From the NCBI GenBank assembly GCA_001542995.1, contig LFLA01000026.1:1-64000 (forward strand): a stretch of DNA of 64,000 nt, read 5' to 3'. The first letter of the stretch is position 1. Each line of letters begins with the position of its first letter. Below, piece after piece: positions 19,006 through 29,606 of the stretch. Under the pieces are notes generated by a model, which saw only the letters and a list, made by a program, of their open reading frames with translations, did no database searches and was not told the DNA's origin. The position numbers were made by a program, and so were the translations under genes. This stretch comes from Nitrospina sp. LS_NOB. Lineage in GTDB: Bacteria; Nitrospinota; Nitrospinia; Nitrospinales; VA-1.

Positions 19006-21276
19006 ATGTTGAAAAAAGCCCACATTTTTTTTGCGGCCCTGATTGGTTTTACTCTTCTTATCTCGATCCCCTTTGTGTCTGCTCAAGAAGGTGAAATCAT
19101 CCAGTCCGTGAAGGTGCAAGGGAACAAGCGGATTGACGAGTCAACGATCCTCTATTACATCAAATCCAAGCCCGGCACCGTTCTCTCCAAAAAACAAATC
19201 CGTGAGGATATCGAGCAAATATACAGCCTGGGGCAATTCAAGGACATCCGTGTTGAAACGCGAGAGATCCTGAAGGGGTTGGAGGTTGAATTTTTTGTCG
19301 AAGAGATTCCTTCAATTGGGGATGTTGAAATCGTGGGTACTGACAAGGTTGACGCGAATGACATCCGGGAAAAAATTGGGCTCAAGCGGGGAGCGACTTT
19401 TAGTGATCACCTGGTTCTGGAAAACAGTGAGGAAATCCTCAAGCTTTATCGTGAGAAAGGATACTTTTTTGCCCAAGTAAATATCGATACCCAGTCAGGT
19501 CAGGAAAACCTGGTTAACGTTACCATCAGGATCAAGGAAGGTGAAAAGGTGAAAATTGAAAAGATCCGTTTTTCAGGAAACAGATCCTTTCCGGATAAAG
19601 AACTCCGTGAACAGATGGAAACCCGGCAAAGGACCTGGTATTCCTTTCTGGATGATTCAGGAGTGTACCAAACAGATACCTTGAAGCTGGATATGTTCCG
19701 GGTAGAAGGTTTTTACCACGATCACGGTTTTCTCAGGATCAAAGTATTGGAGCCTCGTATAGATATCAACAAAAAATCCAGGGAAGTTCATATTACTATC
19801 CCGGTTGAGGAAGGCCCGCAGTTTCGCGTGAAGACTTTGGACTTGAGTGGTGGTGATGCGGTTTCTCCGGATGAAATTCAAAAAAGCATTCAGACGAAGG
19901 TTGGCGACATCTACAATGTGTCCCAGCTTCGTCAGGATATTTTAACGATCACTGATTTGTACTCCCAAAAAGGTTATGCCTATGCTGACGCGAACCCGAT
20001 ATCCAAGTTAAACGATGAAGATCGCACCGTTGATTTGTCCATTGAAGTAGATAAAGGCAAAAAGGTTTATGTTGGCAATATTGAAATTCTGGGAAATATT
20101 AAAACCCGGGACAATGTTATCCGCCGTGAATTCCGGCTGAAGGAAGGGGAGTTGTTTGACAGTTTCAAATTGAAGCGGAGTAAACAACGGATCAACAACC
20201 TCAACTTTTTTGAAGATGTCAAGATTGATACCCATAGGGGCCAGGATCCTGACCTCATTGATATCCTCACGACAGTGACGGAAAGGCCGACCGGGTCGTT
20301 TTCGGTAGGTGCTGGTTTCAGCTCGGTCGAGAATTTGATTTTTACTACCTCCATCACCCAGGACAACCTGCTCGGAAATGGTCAGAGGTTGGACTTGAAT
20401 GCCCAGTTGTCCTCTATCCGTTCAGATTTTAGTTTAAGCTTTACTGAACCACGTTTGTTTGATTCCGAAATATTATTGGGAGTCGATGTGTTTAATGAGG
20501 ATCAGGATTTTCTCAGCTTCGATTCCCAATCAATCGGAGGCGGTATTCGCCTGGGTAAAAATATTTCTGAGTATGATTCAGTTAACCTCAGATACCGATT
20601 TGAGAATGTAGAGGTGACGGGGCTTGCTGCTATCGATGAAACGCCGTTTTCTAAGAATGGGACCCGCGTGACCAGCAGAATTGCTCCCACCTATGCTCAT
20701 GATTCGCGGGATAATTTTTTAAATCCTTCCAGAGGATGGAAGCATGTGGTAGGATTTGAACTCGCTGGTCTGGGAGGCGCTAAATTCACCAAATCCTTTT
20801 ATGAAGTGACGTACTACCACCCCCTTTTTGGAAAGCTTGTTGGTGCGGTGCATGCCCGGATTAATTACGCGGCGGGGTATGGTGGAGAAGAACTTCCGGG
20901 TTTTGAAAAGTACTTCATGGGAGGGCCGACTTCCCTCAGAGGCTTTACGATTGAAGATGTCGGGCCAAAAGATAGTGATAACGATCCAGTAGGGGGTGAC
21001 CAGGCACTTCTTTTGAATTTGGAATTGCAGTACCCCTTTACCAAATCTTTTCGCGGGTTTGTGTTTTATGACCGTGGTAATGTTTATGGCAGTGGTCATG
21101 ACACCAGTAATACATCCGATAATTTTGACTTGGGAGAAATGCGCAGCAGTATAGGCGCTGGTATTCGTTTTATCAGTCCTTTTGGCCCACTGGGTTTTGC
21201 CTATGGCATCAAGCTGGACAAGGAAACTGGCGAAGAGGCGGCAGAATTTCATTTCTCAGCAGGAAGCGCATTTTAA
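19006..21276 (+). CDS. bamA: outer membrane protein assembly factor BamA
   Basis: Signal peptide, five POTRA-like repeats, C-terminal barrel (GGPTSLRGF, ..FHFSAGSAF). Confidence 0.95.
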   Translation: MLKKAHIFFAALIGFTLLISIPFVSAQEGEIIQSVKVQGNKRIDESTILYYIKSKPGTVLSKKQIREDIEQIYSLGQFKDIRVETREILKGLEVEFFVEEIPSIGDVEIVGTDKVDANDIREKIGLKRGATFSDHLVLENSEEILKLYREKGYFFAQVNIDTQSGQENLVNVTIRIKEGEKVKIEKIRFSGNRSFPDKELREQMETRQRTWYSFLDDSGVYQTDTLKLDMFRVEGFYHDHGFLRIKVLEPRIDINKKSREVHITIPVEEGPQFRVKTLDLSGGDAVSPDEIQKSIQTKVGDIYNVSQLRQDILTITDLYSQKGYAYADANPISKLNDEDRTVDLSIEVDKGKKVYVGNIEILGNIKTRDNVIRREFRLKEGELFDSFKLKRSKQRINNLNFFEDVKIDTHRGQDPDLIDILTTVTERPTGSFSVGAGFSSVENLIFTTSITQDNLLGNGQRLDLNAQLSSIRSDFSLSFTEPRLFDSEILLGVDVFNEDQDFLSFDSQSIGGGIRLGKNISEYDSVNLRYRFENVEVTGLAAIDETPFSKNGTRVTSRIAPTYAHDSRDNFLNPSRGWKHVVGFELAGLGGAKFTKSFYEVTYYHPLFGKLVGAVHARINYAAGYGGEELPGFEKYFMGGPTSLRGFTIEDVGPKDSDNDPVGGDQALLLNLELQYPFTKSFRGFVFYDRGNVYGSGHDTSNTSDNFDLGEMRSSIGAGIRFISPFGPLGFAYGIKLDKETGEEAAEFHFSAGSAF

Positions 21277-21290
21277 AAAGGATCAGATTT

Positions 21291-21833
21291 ATGCGATTAA
21301 CAATTTTTCGGAAGTTCAGAATCATTTCCCCACTACTCGTTTTGGGTTTTTTAATTTGCGGACCTTTTGCAGTTTCGTCTTTTGCCGCAGATAGCCGGAT
21401 AGGGTTTCTGAATATTCAAAAAGCGGTTTCCAGTACCAAAGAGTGGAAAACCAAGTTTAAAAAATTTAAAGCGGATTTCACTAAAGAGAAGAAAAGAATC
21501 AAGGCTAAGGAACGGAAGATCAAAAAAATGTTGGAGGATTTGAATAAACAAAGCTTTGTTCTGGATCCGGAGCTGAAAAAGAAAAAAGAAGATACATTTA
21601 GAAAAGAAAAAGTTGCTTTTGAAAGATATGTCCAGGACCAGAACGCGGAGTTTGGTAAAGAAGAAAAAGAAATGACCCAAAAAATCCTGATTAAAATGAT
21701 GAGGATCATAAAAAAAATCGGCAAAGAAAAGAAATATACAATGATCCTGGAGCAGAAGGTGGTTCTATATCATGATAAAGGAAACGATTTGACGGGCATT
21801 GCGACCCAGGCCTATAACAGGGCTAATAAATAG
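21291..21833 (+). CDS. OmpH/Skp-family periplasmic chaperone
   Basis: Signal peptide, IGFLNIQKAVSSTKEWK, long charged coiled coil; directly after bamA. Confidence 0.85.
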   Translation: MRLTIFRKFRIISPLLVLGFLICGPFAVSSFAADSRIGFLNIQKAVSSTKEWKTKFKKFKADFTKEKKRIKAKERKIKKMLEDLNKQSFVLDPELKKKKEDTFRKEKVAFERYVQDQNAEFGKEEKEMTQKILIKMMRIIKKIGKEKKYTMILEQKVVLYHDKGNDLTGIATQAYNRANK

Positions 21834-21940
21834 TTTCTGGTTATGCTCCAGCTAAAATAACCTGCTCGACTCCCGCGCTTCAACTCGCTGAAATTTCCAG
21901 AAAAGTCATAGGCATTCAACAGTAAGAATGGACTCCTGAT

Positions 21941-22372
21941 ATGATGGATATTAATGAAATCAAAAAGATCATACCCCATAGATATCCTTTTCTACTGGTT
22001 GATAAGATTATCGAATGTGATATGGACTCCCGAATTGTCGGCATCAAAAATGTGACAATCAATGAACCTTTTTTTCAGGGTCATTTCCCGGAGTTTCCCG
22101 TCATGCCCGGTGTGCTGATTATCGAGGCCCTTGCTCAGGTCGCCTGCATCTTGGGAATTAAAATTATGAACAAGGAGGGCCAGGCTTCTGTGTTCTTCAC
22201 TGGTATTGATAAGGCCAAATTCAGGAAGCCTGTGGTCCCGGGAGATCAATTACGGCTGGAGTTGACTAAAATCAAGCAAAGGGGAACGCTTTTCCGGTTT
22301 GAAGGCAAAGCCTATGTAGGCGATGCTTTGGCTACTGAATGTACTATTCAGGCAATGCTCGGTAAAGATTGA
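21941..22372 (+). CDS. fabZ: 3-hydroxyacyl-[acyl-carrier-protein] dehydratase FabZ
   Basis: IPHRYPFLLVDKI..GHFPEFPVMPGVLIIEALAQ. Confidence 0.97.
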   Translation: MMDINEIKKIIPHRYPFLLVDKIIECDMDSRIVGIKNVTINEPFFQGHFPEFPVMPGVLIIEALAQVACILGIKIMNKEGQASVFFTGIDKAKFRKPVVPGDQLRLELTKIKQRGTLFRFEGKAYVGDALATECTIQAMLGKD

Positions 22373-22451
22373 TATTGTAAAGGGCGGGCTTCACCATTTT
22401 TCATTCACGTCTTTTCCTGGCCAATCATACGATGGCTTTATCCTTTAGAAC

Positions 22452-23222
22452 GTGAACATTCATTCCAGCGCAATCATTCATCCAGATGCCGAATTGGCCC
22501 AAGGGGTTGGAGTGGGTCCTTTCACCACCATTGGCCCCAAGGCCAAGATCCGCGAGGGAACGGTTATAGGCCCCAACGTATTGATTGAAGCGGGGACGAT
22601 CATTGGCAGGAACTGTAGGATTTTTCATGGTGCCTCGCTGGGCGGAGAACCTCAGATTCTTAACTTTAAAAACGTTCCGGCCTCACTGGAAATTGGTGAT
22701 GGAACTGTGGTGCGGGAATATGTCACTGCTCATCGATCGGGTTTCGAAAATGGTGTTACCCGTATCGGCAAGGGTTGCCTGCTCATGGCCTATTCACATG
22801 TGGGCCATGACTGTGAAATAGGTGACGACGTGGTGATTGTCAATAGCACGGCTTTATCCGGTCATGTTATGGTGGAAGACAAAGCGTTTATTTCGGGCTT
22901 GGTGGGTATCCATCAGTTTGTCCGAATAGGCAGACATGCCATGGTTGGGGGAATGGCCCGGGTGAATCAGGATGTACTGCCCTTTTCCACCGTGGAAGGA
23001 AATCCGGGCCGGCTTTACAGCACCAACGCAGTGGGACTCAAACGTGCAAACTTCAAACCGGATGTTCGGGCTGCGATAAAAAAAGCTTTGAAATTCATTG
23101 CCCAACCAGAATTAAATACCAAGCAAGCTGTGGAAAAGATCGCAGCTGAAATTGAAATGTTTGACGAAATCAAGTACTTCATCGACTTTATAAATAACTC
23201 CTCCAGAGGAGTGACCAAATAG
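22452..23222 (+). CDS. lpxA: acyl-ACP--UDP-N-acetylglucosamine O-acyltransferase LpxA
   Basis: Left-handed beta-helix hexapeptides; HVGHDCEIGDDVVIVNSTALSGHV..IGRHAMVGG. Confidence 0.95.
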   Translation: MNIHSSAIIHPDAELAQGVGVGPFTTIGPKAKIREGTVIGPNVLIEAGTIIGRNCRIFHGASLGGEPQILNFKNVPASLEIGDGTVVREYVTAHRSGFENGVTRIGKGCLLMAYSHVGHDCEIGDDVVIVNSTALSGHVMVEDKAFISGLVGIHQFVRIGRHAMVGGMARVNQDVLPFSTVEGNPGRLYSTNAVGLKRANFKPDVRAAIKKALKFIAQPELNTKQAVEKIAAEIEMFDEIKYFIDFINNSSRGVTK

Positions 23223-24187
23223 TGGCAAAGGTAAGAGCTGGTGTGATTGGAGTAGGCAGAATGGGTGAATACCATGTTGGCGTGCTATCCGAGATGCAGG
23301 GGGTAGATCTTGCCGGGGTGGTGGATGTTGATTCTCAGCGCCGAAAGACCATCCAGGATACCTACAACATCCCCAACTATGCGGACCACAAGGATCTTTT
23401 TGGCCAGATTGATATCGCAGTAGTCGCAGTACCGACAAAGTTGCATTATCCTATCGCCAAAGACCTGCTTAATAATGGCATTCATGTCTTGCTGGAAAAG
23501 CCCTGTTCCAACGACCTCAATCACGCCCGCGAGCTTTTTCAATTGGCTCAGGATAAGAGCCTGATTTTGCACATTGGTCACGTGGAACGTTTTAATGGGG
23601 CGGTGCAGGAACTCCACAAAATTGTTGATGCTCCACTTTTTGTGGAGTGCAAGCGCATGGGGCCTTTCGCCGAACGAATCATTGATGATGGAGTGGTCTT
23701 GGATATCATGATCCATGATATAGATATTATTCTTAACCTGATCAAATCCAAGGTGGTCACATGCCATGTTCTTGGGGCTTCGGTTTTTTCAGAAATAGAT
23801 GACCTCGTGAGCGCCCAGCTCGAATTTGAAAATGGATGCATCGCCAATATCGTTGCCAGCCGGGCTTCGCAGAATAAAGTCCGAACCTTGTCGGTCACTC
23901 AGAAAGATTCTTTCGTGGTTTTGGATTACACCGATCAAGAAATTTATGTTCATCGCAAATCGTCTTCGGAGCATCAAGTGAGCAAGGGCTCGCTGCGGTA
24001 CAAGCAGGAATCGCTGGTCGAAAGAATTTTTGTCCACAAAGATAATCCCCTCAAGCTGGAACTCCAGCATTTCATTGATTGCGTGAAAAATGGAAGCACT
24101 CGGAATGTTGCGGTGGACGATGAACTTTATTCGCTGGAAATCGCCTTGGATATTCTGGATCAGTTCAATAAAAAAAGAAAAAATTAG
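23222..24187 (+). CDS. Gfo/Idh/MocA-family oxidoreductase
   Basis: VIGVGRMGEYHVGVLSEM Rossmann motif, HVLLEKPCSND motif. Confidence 0.9.
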   Translation: MAKVRAGVIGVGRMGEYHVGVLSEMQGVDLAGVVDVDSQRRKTIQDTYNIPNYADHKDLFGQIDIAVVAVPTKLHYPIAKDLLNNGIHVLLEKPCSNDLNHARELFQLAQDKSLILHIGHVERFNGAVQELHKIVDAPLFVECKRMGPFAERIIDDGVVLDIMIHDIDIILNLIKSKVVTCHVLGASVFSEIDDLVSAQLEFENGCIANIVASRASQNKVRTLSVTQKDSFVVLDYTDQEIYVHRKSSSEHQVSKGSLRYKQESLVERIFVHKDNPLKLELQHFIDCVKNGSTRNVAVDDELYSLEIALDILDQFNKKRKN

Positions 24188-24277
24188 TTTCGCAGCCTGT
24201 ACAAATATCGCATCGCATTCCCATATATTACTGCTAACCTATAGCGGCAACGGCCGCACCTTCTATAAATCTTCTTT

Positions 24278-25096
24278 TTGCCCATCATTATGGATGCTAC
24301 CCAGGGAAAAATAGGTCTTGTCGCTGGAGCGGGAGAAGTTCCCGTATATTTTGCACGCAAAGCCAGCCAGGTGGGGGTAAAAATTATCAGCGTGGGTTTT
24401 ACAGAGGAAATCAAAAATGGTCTTGCGCCATTTTCGGAAATGAGCTATTCGATTGGAGTCGGCCAGGCGGGGAAAATTCTTGAGACCTTTAAAAAGAACA
24501 ATGTCAAAGATCTGTTGATTCTCGGCAAGGTTGAAAAAAGCGTCATTTTTAAATTGCAGAAATTTGATCTTAAGGTCCTTAAATTTTTAAAAAATATTGT
24601 GACGCATGAAGACAAGGTTTTATTGTTGGGAATGATTGATGAGCTTGCAAAGGAAGGTTTTAGAGTTTTAAGTCAAAAAGAATTTTTGTCGGATATTTTT
24701 CCGCCAAAAGGAAACCTGACTAACCGAGCGCCCAGCAAACAGGAGTTGGCCGATATAGAATTTGGACTGCCCATTGCCCGAAAACTGGCGGATATGGAAA
24801 TCGGCCAGACTCTCATAGTAAAAAATAAAACGGTGGTGGCCGTTGAAGCTCTGGAAGGAACAGATGAGGCCATTCAAAGAGGTTGTGAACTGGCCCAGGG
24901 AAAATGTGTGGTGATCAAGGTCAGCAGAACCAATCAGGATTACCGTTATGACAGCCCTGGCATTGGACCGCAAACCATTCGCATGCTGAGCGAGGGATCG
25001 GTTCTGGCGCTGGAGGCAGAGCGAGTTATGGTGGTGGAACAGGAGAAAGTTCTTGAACTGGCTGATGCGGCAAAAATCGTCGTGACCTGTTACTAG
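24278..25096 (+). CDS. lpxI: UDP-2,3-diacylglucosamine diphosphatase LpxI
   Basis: GLVAGAGEVPVYFARKA..SIGVGQAGKILETFK..VEALEGTDEAIQRG; sits between lpxA and lpxB. Confidence 0.88.
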   Translation: MPIIMDATQGKIGLVAGAGEVPVYFARKASQVGVKIISVGFTEEIKNGLAPFSEMSYSIGVGQAGKILETFKKNNVKDLLILGKVEKSVIFKLQKFDLKVLKFLKNIVTHEDKVLLLGMIDELAKEGFRVLSQKEFLSDIFPPKGNLTNRAPSKQELADIEFGLPIARKLADMEIGQTLIVKNKTVVAVEALEGTDEAIQRGCELAQGKCVVIKVSRTNQDYRYDSPGIGPQTIRMLSEGSVLALEAERVMVVEQEKVLELADAAKIVVTCY

Positions 25097-25477
25097 CCCC
25101 CACTCGGCGTGGGGCCAATAATTGGCTAGAAGGAGTTGTCTCGGCTCACTGGCACGTCATCGCGAGCCGCAAGGCGGCGCGGCGATCCAATTAGCTGTGG
25201 AGACTGGTAGCAATTGTTTGTTAAGTCGAGAGCACGTTTGTCCGCAAGATAAAAACATTGCATTTTGAGTCCAGCGTCACGCTGGCCACTCGGCGTGAGG
25301 CCAATGGTAATGGCTTATTAGGCTGAAATACCGATTGAGGCAAAGTAAAAATAATGCAAATTACCAGCGGAGGTTCTCCGCCCACTAGCCGTGGAGGCAG
25401 GAACAATGCCCATGGAGCGAGAGCATGATTGATAGCAGTAACAAGACATTGCATCCTGAGTCCAGCGTCACGCTGGA
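25097..25477. repeat. compound cluster of hairpin-bounded dispersed repeats (about 4 units, mixed orientation)
   Basis: ccccactcggcgtgggg, ccagcgtcacgctgg (twice), ccactcggcgtgagg; cores in + (gttgtctcggct) and - orientation. Confidence 0.8.
25155..25189. repeat. REP-like palindrome nested in the compound repeat
   Basis: cgtcatcgcgagccgcaaggcggcgcggcgatcca. Confidence 0.55.
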
Positions 25478-26630
25478 GTTTTTAATTATTGCTGGCGAGG
25501 CCTCCGGAGATTTGCATGGTTCGAATCTGGTATCGGCTTTAAAGGCTCTTTTGCCGCAGGTCCGTTTCAGCGGAATGGGTGGGTCGAGAATGCGGCAGGC
25601 TGGGGTGGAAACACTCTTTGGTATTGAGCGTATGGGCGCTGTCGGGGTGGTTGAGGTGCTGGGGGAATTCGGTCATTACTACAAGGTCTATCGGACATTG
25701 ATGAAGGAAATCGCCTCGCGCCGTTATGATGCGGTGATTCTCATCGACTATCCCACACTAAATCTTAGATTGGCAAAACAGGCACGACGTTTTGATTGCC
25801 CGGTATTCTTTTTCATCAGCCCGCAGATTTGGGCCTGGAGGAAAGGGAGGATCCGGGATATCCGGGAGTCTGTGAGCAAGATGTTCGTCATTCTCCCGTT
25901 TGAAGAAAAACTGTATCTCGATGCCGGGGTGGACGCGGAATTTCTGGGGCATCCGTTTGTGGACATGGTCCATCCTAGCCGGACTCGTGCAGAGAGTCGG
26001 GTAAAATATTCCTTGAATTCCGAGATTAAGACTATCGGGCTCTTGCCCGGAAGCAGGATGAACGAGGTCAACTCCCTTTTAGATGTGATGGTTCAGGCGG
26101 GAGAAAAAATTCGCGATGAACTGGGTTCCTGCCAGTTTCTTCTTCCCGTTGCCGACTCTATCGATCCCGATCTGATCCGCCAGCGTCTGGGTACCAACCC
26201 GCTTGGCATCCAATTGGTTGAGGGAGAACCCTATGATGTGATGAATAGTTGTGACATGCTGATCATTGCATCCGGTTCCGCCACGCTGGAAGCGGGAATT
26301 CTTGGATGTCCCATGGTCATCATCTACAAGCTGAATCCCTTGACCTACTTGCTGGCACAGTTGTTGGTTGATGCTCCATTGGTAGGTCTGGTGAATATTG
26401 TGGCGGAGGAAGAGGTGGTGCCCGAATTAATACAGGATAAAGTGACAGCAGAAAATATCTCTAACGAAGTGCTTGCAGTTTTGCGGGTTTCTGAAAAGGA
26501 ACAGGCTGTTCGCGAGCGTCTTCTTGAAATCAGAAAAACTCTGGGAGAACCCGGGGTCATGAAGGTTGTCGCGAAACGCATTGCCGATTTTATGGACAAA
26601 TTGAGCATCAATGAAAAAGCTCCTTTTTAA
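25425..26630 (+). CDS. lpxB: lipid-A-disaccharide synthase
   Basis: FLIIAGEASGDLHGSNLVSALK..FFISPQIWAWRKGRI; N-terminal ~18 codons lie in the repeat. Confidence 0.93.
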   Translation: MIDSSNKTLHPESSVTLEFLIIAGEASGDLHGSNLVSALKALLPQVRFSGMGGSRMRQAGVETLFGIERMGAVGVVEVLGEFGHYYKVYRTLMKEIASRRYDAVILIDYPTLNLRLAKQARRFDCPVFFFISPQIWAWRKGRIRDIRESVSKMFVILPFEEKLYLDAGVDAEFLGHPFVDMVHPSRTRAESRVKYSLNSEIKTIGLLPGSRMNEVNSLLDVMVQAGEKIRDELGSCQFLLPVADSIDPDLIRQRLGTNPLGIQLVEGEPYDVMNSCDMLIIASGSATLEAGILGCPMVIIYKLNPLTYLLAQLLVDAPLVGLVNIVAEEEVVPELIQDKVTAENISNEVLAVLRVSEKEQAVRERLLEIRKTLGEPGVMKVVAKRIADFMDKLSINEKAPF

Positions 26631-27255
26631 ATACGTACTCCCATATCTCCTTTTTGGATTGGTGTATCTTTGGTGCCGGACTCTTCGCTCAAAAAACCTG
26701 AACGAGGAAGAAGAAAACCATTTTAAGAATCTTACCGGACCTTATATCCTCACCTTGTGGCATGGAAGAATCTTTTACCTGTTTTATTATCTTCGTCGAC
26801 ACCCCGATTATTTCCTGCTGATTAGCCCGAGTGAAGATGGTGATCTTCTGGCCAGACTCGCGCAATTGATGGGTTATTCCGTGATACGGGGATCGACCTT
26901 TAAAAAAGCTGTTCCCGCAGCCCGATCCCTGATTAAAGTTTTGCGCAGGAACCAAAGGATTATTATAATTGCCGATGGTTCCCGCGGCCCGCGATGTGTG
27001 GCTCAATCGGGATCGGTACAATTGGCCGGAATAACCGGAGCGCCCATTTTCCCCATGACCTTCGGAGCTAAAAATAAAATGGTCTTAAATAGCTGGGACC
27101 GGTTTGTCATCCCCTGGCCTTTTACCCGTTGTGCTCTTAACTTTTCATCACCCATTTCTTTGCCCCGCAAATCGTCTGAACCAAGCATCGAGGAAAAGCG
27201 ATTGGAGCTGGAAAGTGCCCTCAATCTTATAACCAAAGCCAGCGACGAAAGCTAA
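26611..27255 (+). CDS. DUF374 lysophospholipid acyltransferase-like protein
   Basis: LTLWHGRIFYL..SEDGDLLARLAQLMGYSVIRGSTFKKAVPAARSLIKVL..ADGSRGPRCVAQSGSVQLAGITGAPI. Confidence 0.9.
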   Translation: MKKLLFKYVLPYLLFGLVYLWCRTLRSKNLNEEEENHFKNLTGPYILTLWHGRIFYLFYYLRRHPDYFLLISPSEDGDLLARLAQLMGYSVIRGSTFKKAVPAARSLIKVLRRNQRIIIIADGSRGPRCVAQSGSVQLAGITGAPIFPMTFGAKNKMVLNSWDRFVIPWPFTRCALNFSSPISLPRKSSEPSIEEKRLELESALNLITKASDES

Positions 27256-27556
27256 AAAACGCTTTAAAATTAAACATTTCCGGCCCCCAATTGCCTTAAA
27301 TTGGGGCATCTATCTGCGTTTGAATTTGCCCATTGGTTGTGGTATAGTTCGCCGGTATCGTAAATCCCTTTAAATTTATGGATTTTTAGCAGGGTTCGCC
27401 ATAAGGATTTAGCAATCCTTATTGGCATGAATATTGAAGTAAGTTGAAGTAACCGGTTAGGGGGTTTACGAAAAAAAGTCGTTGTGGCTTGGCAAGGGTT
27501 CCGGCCATAAGGAGAATCGTTCACCAGCCCGGATCTTTTTTGAACAAACTGGCTAA

Positions 27557-27907
<351 letters not shown>

Positions 27908-27994
27908 TCCGTGGATTCTGTGATAGACCGTTTCCTTTCTTAGTAGCATAATCATATATTTCCCAATCAGAGATTGGTGGATTTTATATATAAA

Positions 27995-28030
27995 ACGGAC
28001 ACCGTATGGACGGTACCCGTTTTTTTGCGT
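27995..28030 (+). terminator. Rho-independent terminator downstream of glnB
   Basis: acggacaccgtatggacggtacccgttttttt stem-loop plus T tract. Confidence 0.7.
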
Positions 28031-28080
28031 CTTTTTTTAATGCTTATAATCTTTAACTATTTTTTGCAGGAGATACTCTA

Positions 28081-29493
28081 ATGACCCCCAAAGAGGCGGT
28101 AGATTTCGCAAAAAAAAATAATGCCCGGATTGTCGATCTGAAATTCATAGATCTACTTGGATCTTGGCAGCATTTTTCTGTACCTGTGAGTGAATTGGAA
28201 GAAGATTTGTTTGAAGAAGGCCTGGGGTTTGATGGCTCAAGCATCCGCGGATGGCAGGCCATTAATAATAGCGATATGCTGGTTATTCCCGATCCAACCA
28301 CCACGGTCATGGATCCGTTCACGAAAATTCCGACGGTCACCATGATCTGTAATATTGTTGACCCGATCACCAAGGAAAAATACAGTCGTGATCCTCGCAA
28401 TATCGCCCAGAAAGCAGAAGCCTATCTCAAATCTACTGGAATTGGGGACACGGCCTATTTTGGACCGGAAGCAGAATTTTTTGTTTTTGACAATATCCAA
28501 TACGATTCCACCACCAATGAATCATTTTATTCTATTGATTCTGTGGAGGGGACCTGGAACACCGGTCGGGATGAAGACCCCAACCTGGGTCATAAGCCGA
28601 GGCATAAAGAAGGTTATTTCCCGGTAGCTCCCAACGATACCTTTCAGGATATCCGTTCTGAAATGATGTTGACGATGGAGGGGGTTGGTATTGGCATGGA
28701 ATGTCACCACCATGAAGTCGCAACGGGAGGACAAAACGAAATCGCCATGCGTTTTTCTTCGCTGGTTAAATGTGCTGACAACCTGATTTGGTACAAATAC
28801 ATTGTTAAAAATGTTGCCCGTGCGCATAGCAAGACCGCAACTTTCATGCCCAAACCCATGTATGGTGATAATGGAACCGGGATGCATGTTCATCAGAGTA
28901 TCTGGAAGGATGGCAAGCCCCTGTTTGCCGGAAGCAGCTATGCAGGTTTCAGCGAAATGGGGATGCACTACATCGGCGGTATCTTGAAGCATGCCCGGGC
29001 AATTTGCGCATTTGCCGCACCGAGCACCAATTCCTACAAACGATTGGTACCCGGTTTTGAGGCCCCGGTTAACCTGGCCTATTCCAGCCGGAACAGGAGT
29101 GCGGCTATCCGGATTCCTATGTACTCGCCCAGCCCTAAAGCCAAGCGGTTGGAGATCCGTTTCCCCGATCCTTCCTGTAATGGTTATCTGGCTTTCTCTG
29201 TAATGCTCATGGCTGGCCTGGATGGCATCGAAAACAAAATTGATCCCGGTGAACCGCTGGATAAAAATATTTACTCCCTCGGACCCGAAGAGTTGGCAAG
29301 CATTCCTACCCTGCCGCACTCATTGGATCAGTCGCTTCAGGCTTTGGAGGACGATCATGAATTCCTCCTCAAGGGCGATGTGTTCACTCAGGACCTGATC
29401 GAAACCTGGATCGAATACAAACGTGAAAATGAAATTGATCCCCTGCGACTGCGACCGCATCCTCTGGAATTCGAAATGTACTACGATTGCTGA
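28081..29493 (+). CDS. glnA: type I glutamine synthetase
   Basis: [37 protein letters not shown] adenylylation-site region. Confidence 0.98.
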   Translation: MTPKEAVDFAKKNNARIVDLKFIDLLGSWQHFSVPVSELEEDLFEEGLGFDGSSIRGWQAINNSDMLVIPDPTTTVMDPFTKIPTVTMICNIVDPITKEKYSRDPRNIAQKAEAYLKSTGIGDTAYFGPEAEFFVFDNIQYDSTTNESFYSIDSVEGTWNTGRDEDPNLGHKPRHKEGYFPVAPNDTFQDIRSEMMLTMEGVGIGMECHHHEVATGGQNEIAMRFSSLVKCADNLIWYKYIVKNVARAHSKTATFMPKPMYGDNGTGMHVHQSIWKDGKPLFAGSSYAGFSEMGMHYIGGILKHARAICAFAAPSTNSYKRLVPGFEAPVNLAYSSRNRSAAIRIPMYSPSPKAKRLEIRFPDPSCNGYLAFSVMLMAGLDGIENKIDPGEPLDKNIYSLGPEELASIPTLPHSLDQSLQALEDDHEFLLKGDVFTQDLIETWIEYKRENEIDPLRLRPHPLEFEMYYDC

Positions 29494-29517
29494 TCCAGAG
29501 AAAAACTTGAACTTAAA

Positions 29518-29547
29518 AACCCCCTGGGTTCTCCCAGGGGGTTTTTT
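29518..29547 (+). terminator. Rho-independent terminator downstream of glnA
   Basis: aaccccctgggttctcccagggggttttttt. Confidence 0.9.
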
Positions 29548-29606
29548 TATGTGCTAAATTAGGCCGATATTGAGGTTAAAATCCCAATTGCCATGAGAAA
29601 GCTTAC

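Noticed and set aside
25510-25530. tRNA T-loop-like ggttcgaatc
   Set aside because: Lies inside lpxB with no cloverleaf around it; no tRNA genes were recognised anywhere in the window.
27470-27510. Sigma-54 promoter upstream of glnB (ttggcaagggttccggcc)
   Set aside because: The -12 TTGCA element is not matched at correct spacing.
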